Assembly: GCA_026706075.1 (NCBI GenBank)
Contig: JAPOZM010000060.1
Span: 1 to 64,000, forward strand
DNA from: Gemmatimonadaceae bacterium
GTDB lineage: Bacteria > Latescibacterota > UBA2968 > UBA8231
DNA length: 64,000 nucleotides
Reading direction: 5' to 3'
The notes under the pieces are model-generated. The model had not been told where the DNA came from and did not search any database. It saw nothing but the letters and a program-made list of their open reading frames with translations. Below are positions 43,484 through 51,986 of the stretch, in pieces. The position numbers were made by a program, and so were the translations under genes. Each line of letters starts with the position of its first letter. Within the stretch, counting starts at the first letter, position 1.

Positions 43484-45661
43484 ATGACGATACAGATCGA
43501 GGGGATGGTGCGGGAGGCGGGTTCCGGACGGGGGCTGGAGAATGTGTGTGTCTCCAACGGCGAGCACGTGGTGAGGACCGATGCCGAGGGGCGCTACGGG
43601 CTGGAGATCGAGCCGGGGGAGCACCGGTTCGTGTGGGTCTCGGTGCCCGGGGGCTTCCGGCTGCCGGCGGACTTCCACCGTCCCACCCGGGGCTGGGACG
43701 TCTCCCGGCGGGACGTCGACTTCGAGCTCGTCCCCGAGCCCGGCGGGGAGCGCGGGACCTTGCGGCTGGCCCACGTCACCGATACCCACGTGGGGGCGGA
43801 GGGGTACCGCATGACGGGGGAGATCGTGCGGGGTGACCTGCGCGACCTGATCGGCGAGGCGGCGCCCGACGTGATCGTGGTCAGCGGCGACCTGACCGAC
43901 TGGGGGACGCCGCCCGAGCTGGAGAGCTTCCGCGAGGCGGTGGCGGACGTGGGGGTGCCGGTGCTGCCCATGTTCGGGGGCCACGACGGCAACCGCGAGC
44001 GCTTCGGGGACCTGTCGGCCGAGCGTCTGGCGGAGCTGAAGCGCAACCGCCAGCACCAGGAGATCCGGAGGATCGTGAAGCAGAGGGAGGGCGACGGCTT
44101 CACGAGGAACTACGAGGAGGTCCTCGGACCCTCGTGGTACAGCTTCGACCGGGGAGGCCGGCACTTCGTCCTCTATCCGAACGAGGAGAACTTCTACTCC
44201 CCCGCGGACCGGGAGAGGAAGCGGGCCTGGCTGCTGGCCGACCTGGCGGCGCAGCCGGCCGGCCGGGAGGTGGTCGTCTTCACTCACATCCCCCCGTCGG
44301 CGGCCCTGCTGGAGCTGCTGGGCGGCTCCGGCGTGCGGCTGGTCCTGCACGGTCACTGGCACGCGAGCAAGCTCCTGGTTCACCACGGGATCACGATCGC
44401 CGGGACGCCTCCCCTCGGCATCGGGGGCCTCGACACCCGCGCCCGGGGCTACCGTCTGATCGACTTCGGGGAGGGGGAGCCGCGGATCTCTCTCAGGCCG
44501 CTGGTCCGGGGCGGCTCATCCCTCTCGCGGGAAGAGCCGCCGATCACGCTGGAGGAGGGGAGCGGACCCCTTCGGGTACGCTGGACGCGGCGCCTGCCGG
44601 CGGGGCTGCACCGGGCGGCGCCGGTGGCCTCGGACGGCCGGGTCCTGGTGAGCCTGGCCCACGAGGACGACCCCGGGGGCAGCGGCGTGGCCTGCTTCGA
44701 CGGAGGCAGCGGCGAGCGGCAGTGGCTGACGGCTACCGATTCAGCCGTCAAGAACAGCGTGGCCGCGGGACCCGGATGCTGCGCCGCGCTCTCCGTTTGC
44801 GGCCGGCTGCACCTGCTGGAGACGGACTCGGGGCGGCTCCGCTGGCAAGCCGACCTGCCCGGCTTCCCCGAGCGCTGGGCCTACACTTCGCCCTTGATCG
44901 CCGGAGACGCCGTGTTCGTCGGCAACAGGGGCGGCTGCGGCGCCTTCGACCTGGAGACAGGCGAGCAGCGGTGGTACGTCGTCTTCGACAGCGGGGACGA
45001 CGGCCCGTGCTACGCGGGCCCCCGGATCTGGGGGGACCTGCTCGTGAGCTTCCTGCCGCGCCGGGGCCTGCTCGCCCTCGACCGCCGCGACGGAGGGGTG
45101 GTGTGGGAGCGGAGCCTCTACGTCGCGCATCCCCTGGCCCGGCCCGCCCTGGCCGGCGACCTGCTGGTGAGCGGCAGCGAGGTCGACGAGGTGCACTGGT
45201 ACCACGGCGACCCCGCCCCCCTGATCGTCCTGCGGATGCCGGCGGGGGAGATCGTCTGGCACCGTCCCGTCCTTCCCTCGAGGTACCCGGCGGGGCTGGC
45301 GGTCCGGGAGGACCGCATCTTCGCCGCCACCCCGGACGGGGAGGCCCTGTGCCTCGACCTGCACTCGGGGGAGCTGCTGTGGCGCTACGGGGTGGGGGAT
45401 GACCTGCTGGACATGGTGACGGCCCGCCGCCAGGTGCGCTCGATCCTCGCCGACCCGGTCCTCCACGGGGGCCGGGTGCTCGTGGGCGCCAACGACGGAT
45501 GCCTTCACATCCTCGACACGGAGACCGGCGCCCGAGAGAGCCGCATCGCCTTCGGCTCTCCCATCTCCGCCTCCGTCTGCCTCAGCGCCGACGGGATCTG
45601 CCTGGGGACATACGACGGCCGGCTGGTCTGCCTGGAAGACCCAACCGGCTCCCGCGGCTGA
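43484..45661 (+). CDS. Calcineurin-like phosphoesterase fused to a PQQ-type beta-propeller
   Basis: 725 aa in three parts. Residues 1-85 form a CnaB/carboxypeptidase-regulatory-like beta domain (GLENVCVSNGEHVVRTDAEGRYGLEI). Residues 90-345 form a metallophosphoesterase with LRLAHVTDTHVGA (DxH), VVSGDLTDWG (GDLxD), GGHDGN (GxHD in place of GNHD), VVVFTHIPP and LVLHGHWHASK (GHxH). From about 365 onward are blades of a PQQ/BamB-like propeller (DLETGEQRWYVVF, DRRDGGVVWERSLYV, DLHSGELLWRYGVG, DTETGARESRIAF). No signal peptide is visible. The metal site looks complete apart from the Asn-to-His change in the GNHD box. Confidence 0.8.
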   Translation: MTIQIEGMVREAGSGRGLENVCVSNGEHVVRTDAEGRYGLEIEPGEHRFVWVSVPGGFRLPADFHRPTRGWDVSRRDVDFELVPEPGGERGTLRLAHVTDTHVGAEGYRMTGEIVRGDLRDLIGEAAPDVIVVSGDLTDWGTPPELESFREAVADVGVPVLPMFGGHDGNRERFGDLSAERLAELKRNRQHQEIRRIVKQREGDGFTRNYEEVLGPSWYSFDRGGRHFVLYPNEENFYSPADRERKRAWLLADLAAQPAGREVVVFTHIPPSAALLELLGGSGVRLVLHGHWHASKLLVHHGITIAGTPPLGIGGLDTRARGYRLIDFGEGEPRISLRPLVRGGSSLSREEPPITLEEGSGPLRVRWTRRLPAGLHRAAPVASDGRVLVSLAHEDDPGGSGVACFDGGSGERQWLTATDSAVKNSVAAGPGCCAALSVCGRLHLLETDSGRLRWQADLPGFPERWAYTSPLIAGDAVFVGNRGGCGAFDLETGEQRWYVVFDSGDDGPCYAGPRIWGDLLVSFLPRRGLLALDRRDGGVVWERSLYVAHPLARPALAGDLLVSGSEVDEVHWYHGDPAPLIVLRMPAGEIVWHRPVLPSRYPAGLAVREDRIFAATPDGEALCLDLHSGELLWRYGVGDDLLDMVTARRQVRSILADPVLHGGRVLVGANDGCLHILDTETGARESRIAFGSPISASVCLSADGICLGTYDGRLVCLEDPTGSRG

Positions 45662-45675
45662 CCGCCCCGCCCCGC

Positions 45676-47865
45676 CTACTGCGTCCAGAAGGAGTAGAGC
45701 CGCGCGTCGCGCAGGTGGAAGCGCAGACGCACGGGCCCGCCCGGGGCCGGCAGCCGGTTCTTTTCCTTGAAGCGGATCCTCTGACGCACGGCGTCGCGGC
45801 TGGAGGGCACGCAGTCGCCGGGGGCGTACCCCGGCAGCGGCCGGCCGTCGAGGTCGGTGACCTCCGCGCGCAGCTCGCCGCCGCGGGCGTCGGCGTTCAC
45901 ATACAACTGAGGGTGGAGCAGCTCCAGGGCCTTCGTCTCCAGCACCCCTCCGCGCTCCCCGGCGCCGGCGGAGACGAAGCCGTCCAGGCGCAGTGTGCCC
46001 ATGCCGATGCGGCCCCAGGTGTCGTCCATCATGTGGATCTTGCGGCCCTCGTGGTCCCTCCACAGGTGGTCGGCGGTGCGGCCGCTGTAGTAGAACCACA
46101 GCTCGTCGCCGACGCGCACCGGCGGCACGGAGATCACCGTGTTGTTGGCCCAGTCCCACTCGTTGCGGGTCCGGTCGCCGCAGGGGATCAGGGGCTCGCG
46201 GAAGGTGCGGTCCCAGTGGCGGGGGTCCCGCGCCGAGGCCAGCTGGATGTCGAGGCGGTGCCGCTTCCCCAGGTGATACATGCGCATCAGGCAGAGGTGC
46301 ACGGTCTCGTAGAAGAAGGGGTGCATGGCGTAGATCTGGTCCTCGTCCTCGTCGCGGCCGTCCGCCGCCATCTGGAGGACCGTGTCCGACCAGCTCAGGC
46401 CGTCGGGGCTCTCGGCGTAGCCGCGTCCCCGGCGGCCCTGGTAGTGGAGCTTGGCGGTGGCGAAGTGGACGCCGCGCAGGGGGTCGAAGGCGGTGTCCGT
46501 GCAGTCGTAGGCCTGGGCGAGGATGGAGCCGCGGTCCTTCCAGTGGATGCCGTCGGCCGAGGTCAGCAGGGAGAAGCCGCGCACCTTGACCAGCGCCTTG
46601 TAGCGCTGCTCCGGGTCGGGCTCGTCCGGGTCCCGGGTGATCGAGTTCGCCGACCGCGCCCCGGTGGCGGCGTCCCAGGGCTCCCACAGCTCGTGCTCGG
46701 TCTCGTCCCGCTCGCGGCTGGCGATGACGATGTTGGTCTCCTCGACACCCTCGAAAGAGTGGAGGCCCAGCTTCGGCTTCTCCCAGTGGATGCCGTCGTC
46801 GCTGAAGGCGAGACCGGTGACGCTCCGCTTGAGGCGGCGCTCCTGCCGCGGCGGCGGGCCGTAGATCGGGCAGTAGGCCTTGTAGTACATGCGGAACTTC
46901 CCCGACTCGTCGCGGAAGACGGCGCCGCCGCCGAGGACGGCCCCGCCCTCCCAGGGGTGCTCGGGCACGATCAGGGGGTTGGCGGGATGCTTGTCGATGG
47001 CGTGGAGGCGGCGCTTCACGCCGCTTGTCCGGTGGATCAGCCAGTCGTCGACGAAGAGCTGCCGGGGCCGGCCCACGGGGATCGGCTCCACCGGCTTCGT
47101 CCTGGTGAACCGCAGCAAGGGGGCCGGCTCGCCCGCCCTCAGGTCGGAGGCGCGCCGCAGCAGGCCGCCGACGCGGATGTCGTCCCAGTGCCCGGAGCCG
47201 ACGATCGCCGATGACGAGTCGTCCCCCAGGCGGGCGGCCAGGATGGGGGTGTCAGGGTCCTGGTCGGCGAAGGCCCCAACGAAGCGTTCCCGGCCCGGGG
47301 CGCCGGCCCAGAGCTGCACCGTGGGCGCCCCCTTGCGGCGCATCAGGATGAACCGCGTCCAGCGCCTCTGGGAGAGGCCGGTGAGGACCTGCCGGCGCCG
47401 GCGGGGCCGGCGTCCGACGCCTTCCAGAACGTCGACGTCGTAGCGGCCGCTGTCCGCCGAGCCGCTGGCGGTCAGGGTGATCCCCGTGGGCCGGTCCATG
47501 TCGCTGTCGCAGGGCTGGAAAACGATCCAGTCGCGCAGCTCCACCGGCCTGGAGCGGACCGGCCGGAAGACGAGCTCGACGACCGTGACCTCCGGCGGCG
47601 CCGGCGCGTCGGCCCGCGCCAGGACGCGGATCATGGCCCGCTGCTTCCGTGCCGTGGTCGCCGCGTGCAGGGCGCGCTCCCCGGCGAAGGCGAAGCCGCG
47701 GGTGACCTCGGTCACCCCGTGGGCCTCCTTGATCCACGGCTCGCCGAGCCAGCGCACACCGGCGTTGTTCAGCCCGGTGAGGGTGTCGACGTAGCGCTCG
47801 GCGTCGACGTGGAGCACGGCGCCGTCGCTGCGGGGCGGGGGGAGGGGGGTGTTGGGGTCTGGCAT
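45676..47865 (-). CDS. Glycoside-hydrolase-like five-bladed propeller protein
   Basis: 729 aa from the ATG at 47865 (MPDPNTPLPPPRSDG). The frame remains open for 134 more codons upstream, but that part is low-complexity. Residues 1-220 are beta-rich and may be a carbohydrate-binding or jelly-roll region. From about 230 the sequence follows the GH32/43/62-like propeller pattern: RQLFVDDWLIHRTSG, GGAVFRDESGKFRMYYKAYC, GLAFSDDGIHWEKPKLGL, SLLTSADGIHWKDRG, YAESPDGLSWSDT and VGDELWFYYSGRTADH. Proteins of this kind abound in Planctomycetes and Latescibacteria, usually with unknown sugar targets. Catalytic carboxylates could not be assigned with confidence. No signal peptide is evident. Confidence 0.7.
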   Translation of the reverse strand: MPDPNTPLPPPRSDGAVLHVDAERYVDTLTGLNNAGVRWLGEPWIKEAHGVTEVTRGFAFAGERALHAATTARKQRAMIRVLARADAPAPPEVTVVELVFRPVRSRPVELRDWIVFQPCDSDMDRPTGITLTASGSADSGRYDVDVLEGVGRRPRRRRQVLTGLSQRRWTRFILMRRKGAPTVQLWAGAPGRERFVGAFADQDPDTPILAARLGDDSSSAIVGSGHWDDIRVGGLLRRASDLRAGEPAPLLRFTRTKPVEPIPVGRPRQLFVDDWLIHRTSGVKRRLHAIDKHPANPLIVPEHPWEGGAVLGGGAVFRDESGKFRMYYKAYCPIYGPPPRQERRLKRSVTGLAFSDDGIHWEKPKLGLHSFEGVEETNIVIASRERDETEHELWEPWDAATGARSANSITRDPDEPDPEQRYKALVKVRGFSLLTSADGIHWKDRGSILAQAYDCTDTAFDPLRGVHFATAKLHYQGRRGRGYAESPDGLSWSDTVLQMAADGRDEDEDQIYAMHPFFYETVHLCLMRMYHLGKRHRLDIQLASARDPRHWDRTFREPLIPCGDRTRNEWDWANNTVISVPPVRVGDELWFYYSGRTADHLWRDHEGRKIHMMDDTWGRIGMGTLRLDGFVSAGAGERGGVLETKALELLHPQLYVNADARGGELRAEVTDLDGRPLPGYAPGDCVPSSRDAVRQRIRFKEKNRLPAPGGPVRLRFHLRDARLYSFWTQ

Positions 47866-48051
47866 GGCTGTGAGTCGATTCCTTTGGATGGTGGGGGACT
47901 GTCGCCGGTCGGCCCCGAACCTGGGGCGGCGGCTGGCGCCCGAGGGCCGAACTTCGACATAGGGTCTCCCGGGGTGCAACCCGCACGAAGGGCTCGGGGA
48001 CCGGGAAGCCCCCGGCGGCTTCCCGTCGTCCGGTGCCGGAACCCGGGTGAC

Positions 48052-48080
48052 TTGCGCTCTTTCGGAGGGCTCGATAGTAT
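48052..48080 (+). promoter_or_regulatory. Candidate promoter ahead of the Cas6-like remnant
   Basis: TTGCGC (48052-48057), 17-nt spacer, TAGTAT (48075-48080). It is followed by GAGGAG and an ATG at 48111. It may also serve the ubiquitin-like operon that starts at 48568. The 186 bases between the start of the GH-like gene and this promoter hold nothing recognisable. Confidence 0.45.
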
Positions 48081-48110
48081 CTGTATGTTCACTGCCCGAA
48101 TGAGGAGCAT

Positions 48111-48520
48111 ATGAATTGCCATAGACGCGATACTGGACATCCTGTTTCTTGCCATCGGCAACGAAGTGCCCTCCGATCACGGCTACCCCCCGTGCGCCGC
48201 CCTTTCTCGCCTCCTGGAGACCGAGGAGGACGAGTGGATGCACGGCAATCCGCACATCGGTCTGCATACCGTTCGCGGCACCCCGCTGGGCAATGGCAGG
48301 CAGCTGATCGACTCCAATGCCCGCCTTGGCCTGCGCCTGCCCTCCGACCTGCTGCCTCGCTCCAGGAAGCTGGCGGAAAGAGCCTCGACCTGGAAGGGTG
48401 CCGCCATGCGTGTCGGGGTGGGCGAGACGCGAGGTTTTGGCTCCGGCGGCTACGAGCCGAACCCTTGGCCTCGTGGTAATTCCCCGCCAGCGCGCCTCCC
48501 GACTCTGGCGAATGGCATTG
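48111..48520 (+). pseudogene. Remnant of a Cas6/Cmx6-like CRISPR RNA endonuclease
   Basis: A peptide with strong resemblance to the N-terminal half of Cas6 of the Cmx6 kind can be read from 48115. It gives LDILFLAIGNEVPSDHGYPP, CAALSRLLE, IGLHTVRGTPLGNGRQL, ARLGLRLPSDLLPRSRKLAE and AMRVGVGETR. The family shows 'DL.F...G..LP.DHGY.L..ALSR', 'G.H..RG', 'R.RL.LRLP.....L..LAGK' and 'LRVGVP.VR' at those places. The good ATG with GAGGAG at 48111 is in another frame. Near 48430 the match moves frames again (EVLAPAATSRTLGLVVI). The C-terminal half, including the usual end, is missing. It is therefore at least twice frameshifted and truncated. No CRISPR repeats or other cas genes were found. Confidence 0.6.
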
Positions 48521-48567
48521 TACCGACAGCGATGCCCCCACTCTCAACTTACCTATAGGAGGAAGCC

Positions 48568-48816
48568 ATGAATGGTGGCACGGAGATTTACGTGAGTGGT
48601 CGAGAGTATAAGGTCCCGGGCGACCTCGTGACCTATGGGCAGATCGTGAAGATCTGGAACGAGCTGCACGAGCCCGAGGCCAAACACATCATCGGCACGC
48701 CCGGCATAGACTACGAAGACGACGCGAAGGGAGAGAACGGTGTCCTCCTGCCGGGCAAGGACATTAGGGTCAAGGACGGTACGAGCTTCTCGGTGGACCC
48801 GGAGCATGTCTCCTGA
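48568..48816 (+). CDS. Ubiquitin-like modifier, Multi_ubiq/beta-grasp type
   Basis: 82 aa with an ideal ribosome-binding site (TAGGAGGAAGCC) before the ATG. The layout is that of one Multi_ubiq domain: EIYVSGREYKVPGDLVTYGQIVKIW, a loop, IDYEDDAKGENGVLLPGKDIRVKDGTSFSV and a short tail. In the family the pattern is 'I.VNGR...V....I.Y..VV.L...', 'YTV.Y......P.GSL..G..V.VKDGM.F.V'. It ends PEHVS with no exposed Gly-Gly, like other single Multi_ubiq proteins. The E1-like gene begins inside its last codons. It is probably activated by that enzyme and attached to targets. Role in defence is inferred from the neighbours. Confidence 0.75.
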   Translation: MNGGTEIYVSGREYKVPGDLVTYGQIVKIWNELHEPEAKHIIGTPGIDYEDDAKGENGVLLPGKDIRVKDGTSFSVDPEHVS

Positions 48817-49999
48817 GGAACGCCTCACCGCGTTCGGTGAGCAGGTCGGGTTTGACGTCAGGGTGGAACCCGATGTTGTCAGGGCCATCATGGTCCCTTG
48901 TCTCCTTAAGGACGGGGTTGCTGGCACCTGCACCATTGAGAAGTCCTGCGATCCCGATAGCGGAAAACCGAATGACCGGATAGGAGGCGATGTCCATGCG
49001 GTGCAGATTACCACTGACGCCGAGATCGATGGGCTCGTGTACCACGCCGATGGGACCCCTGTTGGGAACCAAGTCGGCGGCGACGCAAGAACCTGGTCGA
49101 GTATCTCCATCCGCAGGGGTAGCCAAGGTAGCCCGGAGGAGGACGGGTCGGCGTTCGACGTGGTTCACCGCTATGCTAAGCACATCGTGGGTGCTGTGTC
49201 GGCCGCCGGTTACTCCGAGCCTACTGCACTCGCGATGTCCGACCCCTTCCACATACCCAACACATTTGAGACTCGGGCCGCCATCGCGCCGGTTCAGGAC
49301 CGTATCCGCGGCCAGCGCATTGCGATTATCGGCTTGGGCGGAACGGGCGCCTACCTTCTCGACGTCATTTCCAAGACGCCCGTGTCGGAGATCCACCTAC
49401 TGGATTCTGATTGCGTCGACTGGCACACCCTCAAACGTGCCCCTGGCGCGCCCACTGCCGAGGAGATTGAGCAAGTGCGCTCGGGAACGCTGCTCAAAGT
49501 CCATTACTACCACTCCAAGTATGGGGCCTTCCGAGCCGGCATCCATCCGCACCCCGTCCGAGTCGACAGCCCGTCAATGTTCTCCGAGTTTGTGTCGGAT
49601 CATGCCATCGACTATACGTTCGTGTGTATTGACCAGCTCACTGACGGTGATTCGGCGCGCCAGGATGCCGTTTACCGGGCTGTCACGGAGGCTGGCGTTC
49701 CGTTCATAGATTCGGGTGTGAGCATAACACTGGAGGGCTGCACCGTCAGAGGCGCCGTGACGACGAGTGCCTACGATGCAGGTTCTGACGCGTGGAAGGA
49801 TGCCATACCGAACGCCAGACTTGTCGGAGGTGCCCCTGGATATCGTAACGTTCAGCTGCCAGAAGTGAACGCGGCGGCGGCTGCATTTGCCGTCATGGAA
49901 TGGCGCCGCCGAACTGGGCAGTATGTTTCGGAGACACCTTCGTTCTACCAGAAGTACCGGCTGGAGAGAGGGTACACCTTCTATGCGTCAGTTGGGTGA
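48806..49999 (+). CDS. ThiF/E1-like adenylyltransferase with an N-terminal extra domain (DUF6791-like)
   Basis: 397 aa from the ATG at 48806, overlapping the modifier gene by 11 nt. Residues 1-150 are a separate domain (FGEQVGFDVRVEPDVVRAIMVPCLLKDGVAGTC...) like the DUF6791 region found before ThiF in Multi_ubiq operons. Residues 168-390 form the E1 core: the nucleotide loop RIAIIGLGGTGAYLLD (176-181), the acidic switch EIHLLDSDCVDW, VCIDQLTDGDSARQDAVYRA and VPFIDSGVSITLEGCTVRG, the last offering a possible catalytic Cys. The classical pair of zinc-binding CxxC motifs is absent. It should adenylate the C-terminus of the upstream modifier. Confidence 0.85.
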   Translation: MSPEERLTAFGEQVGFDVRVEPDVVRAIMVPCLLKDGVAGTCTIEKSCDPDSGKPNDRIGGDVHAVQITTDAEIDGLVYHADGTPVGNQVGGDARTWSSISIRRGSQGSPEEDGSAFDVVHRYAKHIVGAVSAAGYSEPTALAMSDPFHIPNTFETRAAIAPVQDRIRGQRIAIIGLGGTGAYLLDVISKTPVSEIHLLDSDCVDWHTLKRAPGAPTAEEIEQVRSGTLLKVHYYHSKYGAFRAGIHPHPVRVDSPSMFSEFVSDHAIDYTFVCIDQLTDGDSARQDAVYRAVTEAGVPFIDSGVSITLEGCTVRGAVTTSAYDAGSDAWKDAIPNARLVGGAPGYRNVQLPEVNAAAAAFAVMEWRRRTGQYVSETPSFYQKYRLERGYTFYASVG

Positions 50000-50441
50000 G
50001 TTGCCCGAGGTGAGGTTCCGCCCCATCTTCGTAGAGTTGATGCCCCCGTTCGATTCAATTCAGGATGGTGAGCTATGGATCAGCCACAAGCATCGGACCG
50101 TTAACCTGCGCTGTCCGTGCGGCTGTCGTGAATTGACTGTGCTGACCCTCCACCCTAGTCGATGGCACGTTCACTTCGATGGGAAGTCGGTCTCCCTCAA
50201 AGGTCCTACGGGTGGGTCCGTGTGGGCTAATGCCGGTTGCGGCAGCCACTACCTCGTACGAGACAACGGCGTGATTTGGCTGGATGGGATCGATCCACGC
50301 CGTCATTCTGAGTATGCCCGCATCGAGCGGGATCGGATGGTTGGCTCCACGCCGAGCCGCCAGATTCTTCGTTCATGGCTCCGACGCGTAGGGCGCCATC
50401 TGTGGTTGAAAGGCGACGCAAGTAAGGACAATCATGACTGA
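49984..50441 (+). CDS. DUF6527-family protein with a CxCxC zinc-type motif
   Basis: 152 aa, ATG at 49984, overlapping the E1-like gene by 16 nt. The core matches DUF6527: LRCPCGCRELTVLTLHPSRWHVHFDGKSVSL, then GSVWANAGCGSHYLVRDNGVIWL. Cys44, Cys46, Cys48, Cys86 and His89 look like a metal site. Proteins of this family occur beside bacterial ubiquitin-like operons and are of unknown biochemical role. The C-terminal 45 residues are basic and Trp-rich (RQILRSWLRRVGRHLWLKG). Overlapping reading frames show it is part of the same operon. Confidence 0.75.
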
Positions 50442-50658
50442 GCGACTCAACGGCGGCCCATTCCTTGTCGAGGTTGCCAGTGATAGCGCTTGGGGCATGG
50501 CGGCACTGCCAGAATGTCCGGGCGGTGGGGATGTCGCGGCCTCGAATCGCTCATGGCCAGTAGCAACTGGGTTCGGACGAGCCCTCGGAGCCGGGCGGTG
50601 CACGGCGGCCCAGCGGCGGCCGCAACCGGGCAAGTGTCTTCACTCTCGGCGGAGGTAG
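50434..50658 (+). CDS. Short ORF at the truncated end of the ubiquitin-like operon
   Basis: 74 codons starting at an ATG that overlaps the DUF6527 stop (ATGACTGA), the same coupling as between the other operon genes. It begins MTERLNGGPFLVEVASDSAW and then becomes low-complexity (GRALGAGRCTAAQRRPQPG). This may be the first 25 codons or so of a lost fourth gene, such as an E2-like or JAB-domain gene, cut by arrival of the restriction-modification pair. No function can be assigned, and it may not encode a stable protein. Confidence 0.35.
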   Translation: MTERLNGGPFLVEVASDSAWGMAALPECPGGGDVAASNRSWPVATGFGRALGAGRCTAAQRRPQPGKCLHSRRR

Positions 50659-50672
50659 ATCTCCCATACCTG

Positions 50673-51983
50673 ATGACTGCAAATCAGTTCACATTCGATG
50701 CTGTGATGGCGGCGACCGAAGCACAAAGGAGGCCGCAGGGAAGATCCGGCACCTTCACTGACAACATGAAACTTCCGGTCCACCGCTGGTTCAGATACAG
50801 CGCCGGATTCTCCGCGGACTGGGTTATGGAAACCATTGCGGATTTCGTCAGGACAGCAGGTCCAAAGTGCAGAATCCTGGATCCGTTCGTGGGCTCCGGC
50901 ACCACTCTACTAGCAGCAGAAGGGACCGGCCACGGGGCAGTGGGTTGGGAGGTCCATCCATTTATCTGGCGAGTGGCGCAGGCAAAGTTGCTTTGGCACC
51001 TAGATCCTGAGCAACTGGTCAATTGCTGCGTAGAGGTGAGTGTGCTCGCGGAAAAAGCCGGGTGGAAGAAGGGGCATCATTCAGTTCCAGACCTCCTCGA
51101 AAGGTGCTACAGTGAGGATACCCTCAAGAGCCTCAAGGCCTTGGGGGATGCCTACGCAGAGCTTGCGACAGACGACCCTCACTGGGAATTGGTTTGGCTG
51201 GCCATTACCGCCATCCTCAGGACTTGCAGCTTCGCAGGCACAGCCCAGTGGCAGTACGTGCTCCCGAATAAGCGCAAGCTGAAGTCTGTGGAGCCTCACG
51301 CAGCGTTCAGGCAGATGATAGCCCTTATGGCTGGCGACATGCGTCGAGTTCAGGATCTTGGATACCGAGATTCAGCCATACTTCTACGGCATGATGCCAG
51401 AAGCCGGTGGGGAGCAGCTGGCCAGTTTGATCTTGTTGTGACGTCTCCACCCTATCCGAACAACTATGACTATGCAGATGCAACGCGATTGGAAATGACC
51501 TTTTGGGGAGAGATTCGTGGTTGGGCTGACCTTCATGATGCGGTGAGGAAGTATCTGATTACCTCCTGTTCACAGCACTCTGCAAAGGACAAACTCGATC
51601 CGCAAGTACTGCTTGCGGACGCGGAACTGAGTCCACTGGGAGATAGGATCGGAAGGGTGGTCGAAAAACTTGGAACAGTTCGGTTGGAGAGAGGCGGGAA
51701 GAAGACCTACCACACCATGATCGCTCAGTACTTCATAGACATGAGCCTGGTATGGAAGAGTCTTAGGAGTTCCTGCTGTAACGGTGCCAGAATCTGCTAT
51801 GTCATCGGGGATTCGGCTCCATATGGCGTCTATGTGCCTGTCGACGAGTGGCTCGGTCAGCTTGCGCTCGCCGCTGGATTCAACAGTTTCAGCTTTGAAA
51901 AGATTCGCGACCGCAATGTGAAATGGCGGAATCGCAAGCATCGAGTACCACTCAAGGAAGGCAGACTCTGGGTGGAGGGATAG
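50673..51983 (+). CDS. DNA methyltransferase of a type II R-M system (probable N4-cytosine, beta-type order)
   Basis: 436 aa from the ATG at 50673. The frame is open upstream to 50490 (GTG at 50634 possible), and no ribosome-binding site decides the start. The SAM-binding motif DPFVGSGTTLLA is at 70-81 and the catalytic TSPPYPNNYDYAD at 257-269. SPPY suggests N4-cytosine, though N6-adenine cannot be excluded. A long variable region lies between residues 100 and 240 and may hold the target-recognition part. The next gene starts 3 nt downstream and looks like its restriction endonuclease. Base composition is clearly lower in GC than the chromosome backbone. Confidence 0.85.
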   Translation: MTANQFTFDAVMAATEAQRRPQGRSGTFTDNMKLPVHRWFRYSAGFSADWVMETIADFVRTAGPKCRILDPFVGSGTTLLAAEGTGHGAVGWEVHPFIWRVAQAKLLWHLDPEQLVNCCVEVSVLAEKAGWKKGHHSVPDLLERCYSEDTLKSLKALGDAYAELATDDPHWELVWLAITAILRTCSFAGTAQWQYVLPNKRKLKSVEPHAAFRQMIALMAGDMRRVQDLGYRDSAILLRHDARSRWGAAGQFDLVVTSPPYPNNYDYADATRLEMTFWGEIRGWADLHDAVRKYLITSCSQHSAKDKLDPQVLLADAELSPLGDRIGRVVEKLGTVRLERGGKKTYHTMIAQYFIDMSLVWKSLRSSCCNGARICYVIGDSAPYGVYVPVDEWLGQLALAAGFNSFSFEKIRDRNVKWRNRKHRVPLKEGRLWVEG

Positions 51984-51986
51984 GAC

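Noticed and set aside
48115..48558. Intact Cas6 gene starting at a rare ATT codon
   Set aside because: The spacing to GAGGAG would allow it, but the family match changes frame near 48430 and the C-terminal half is missing, so a pseudogene is the simpler reading.
47866..48567. CRISPR array next to the Cas6-like remnant
   Set aside because: No direct repeats of 25-40 bp with regular spacing are present here or elsewhere in the window.
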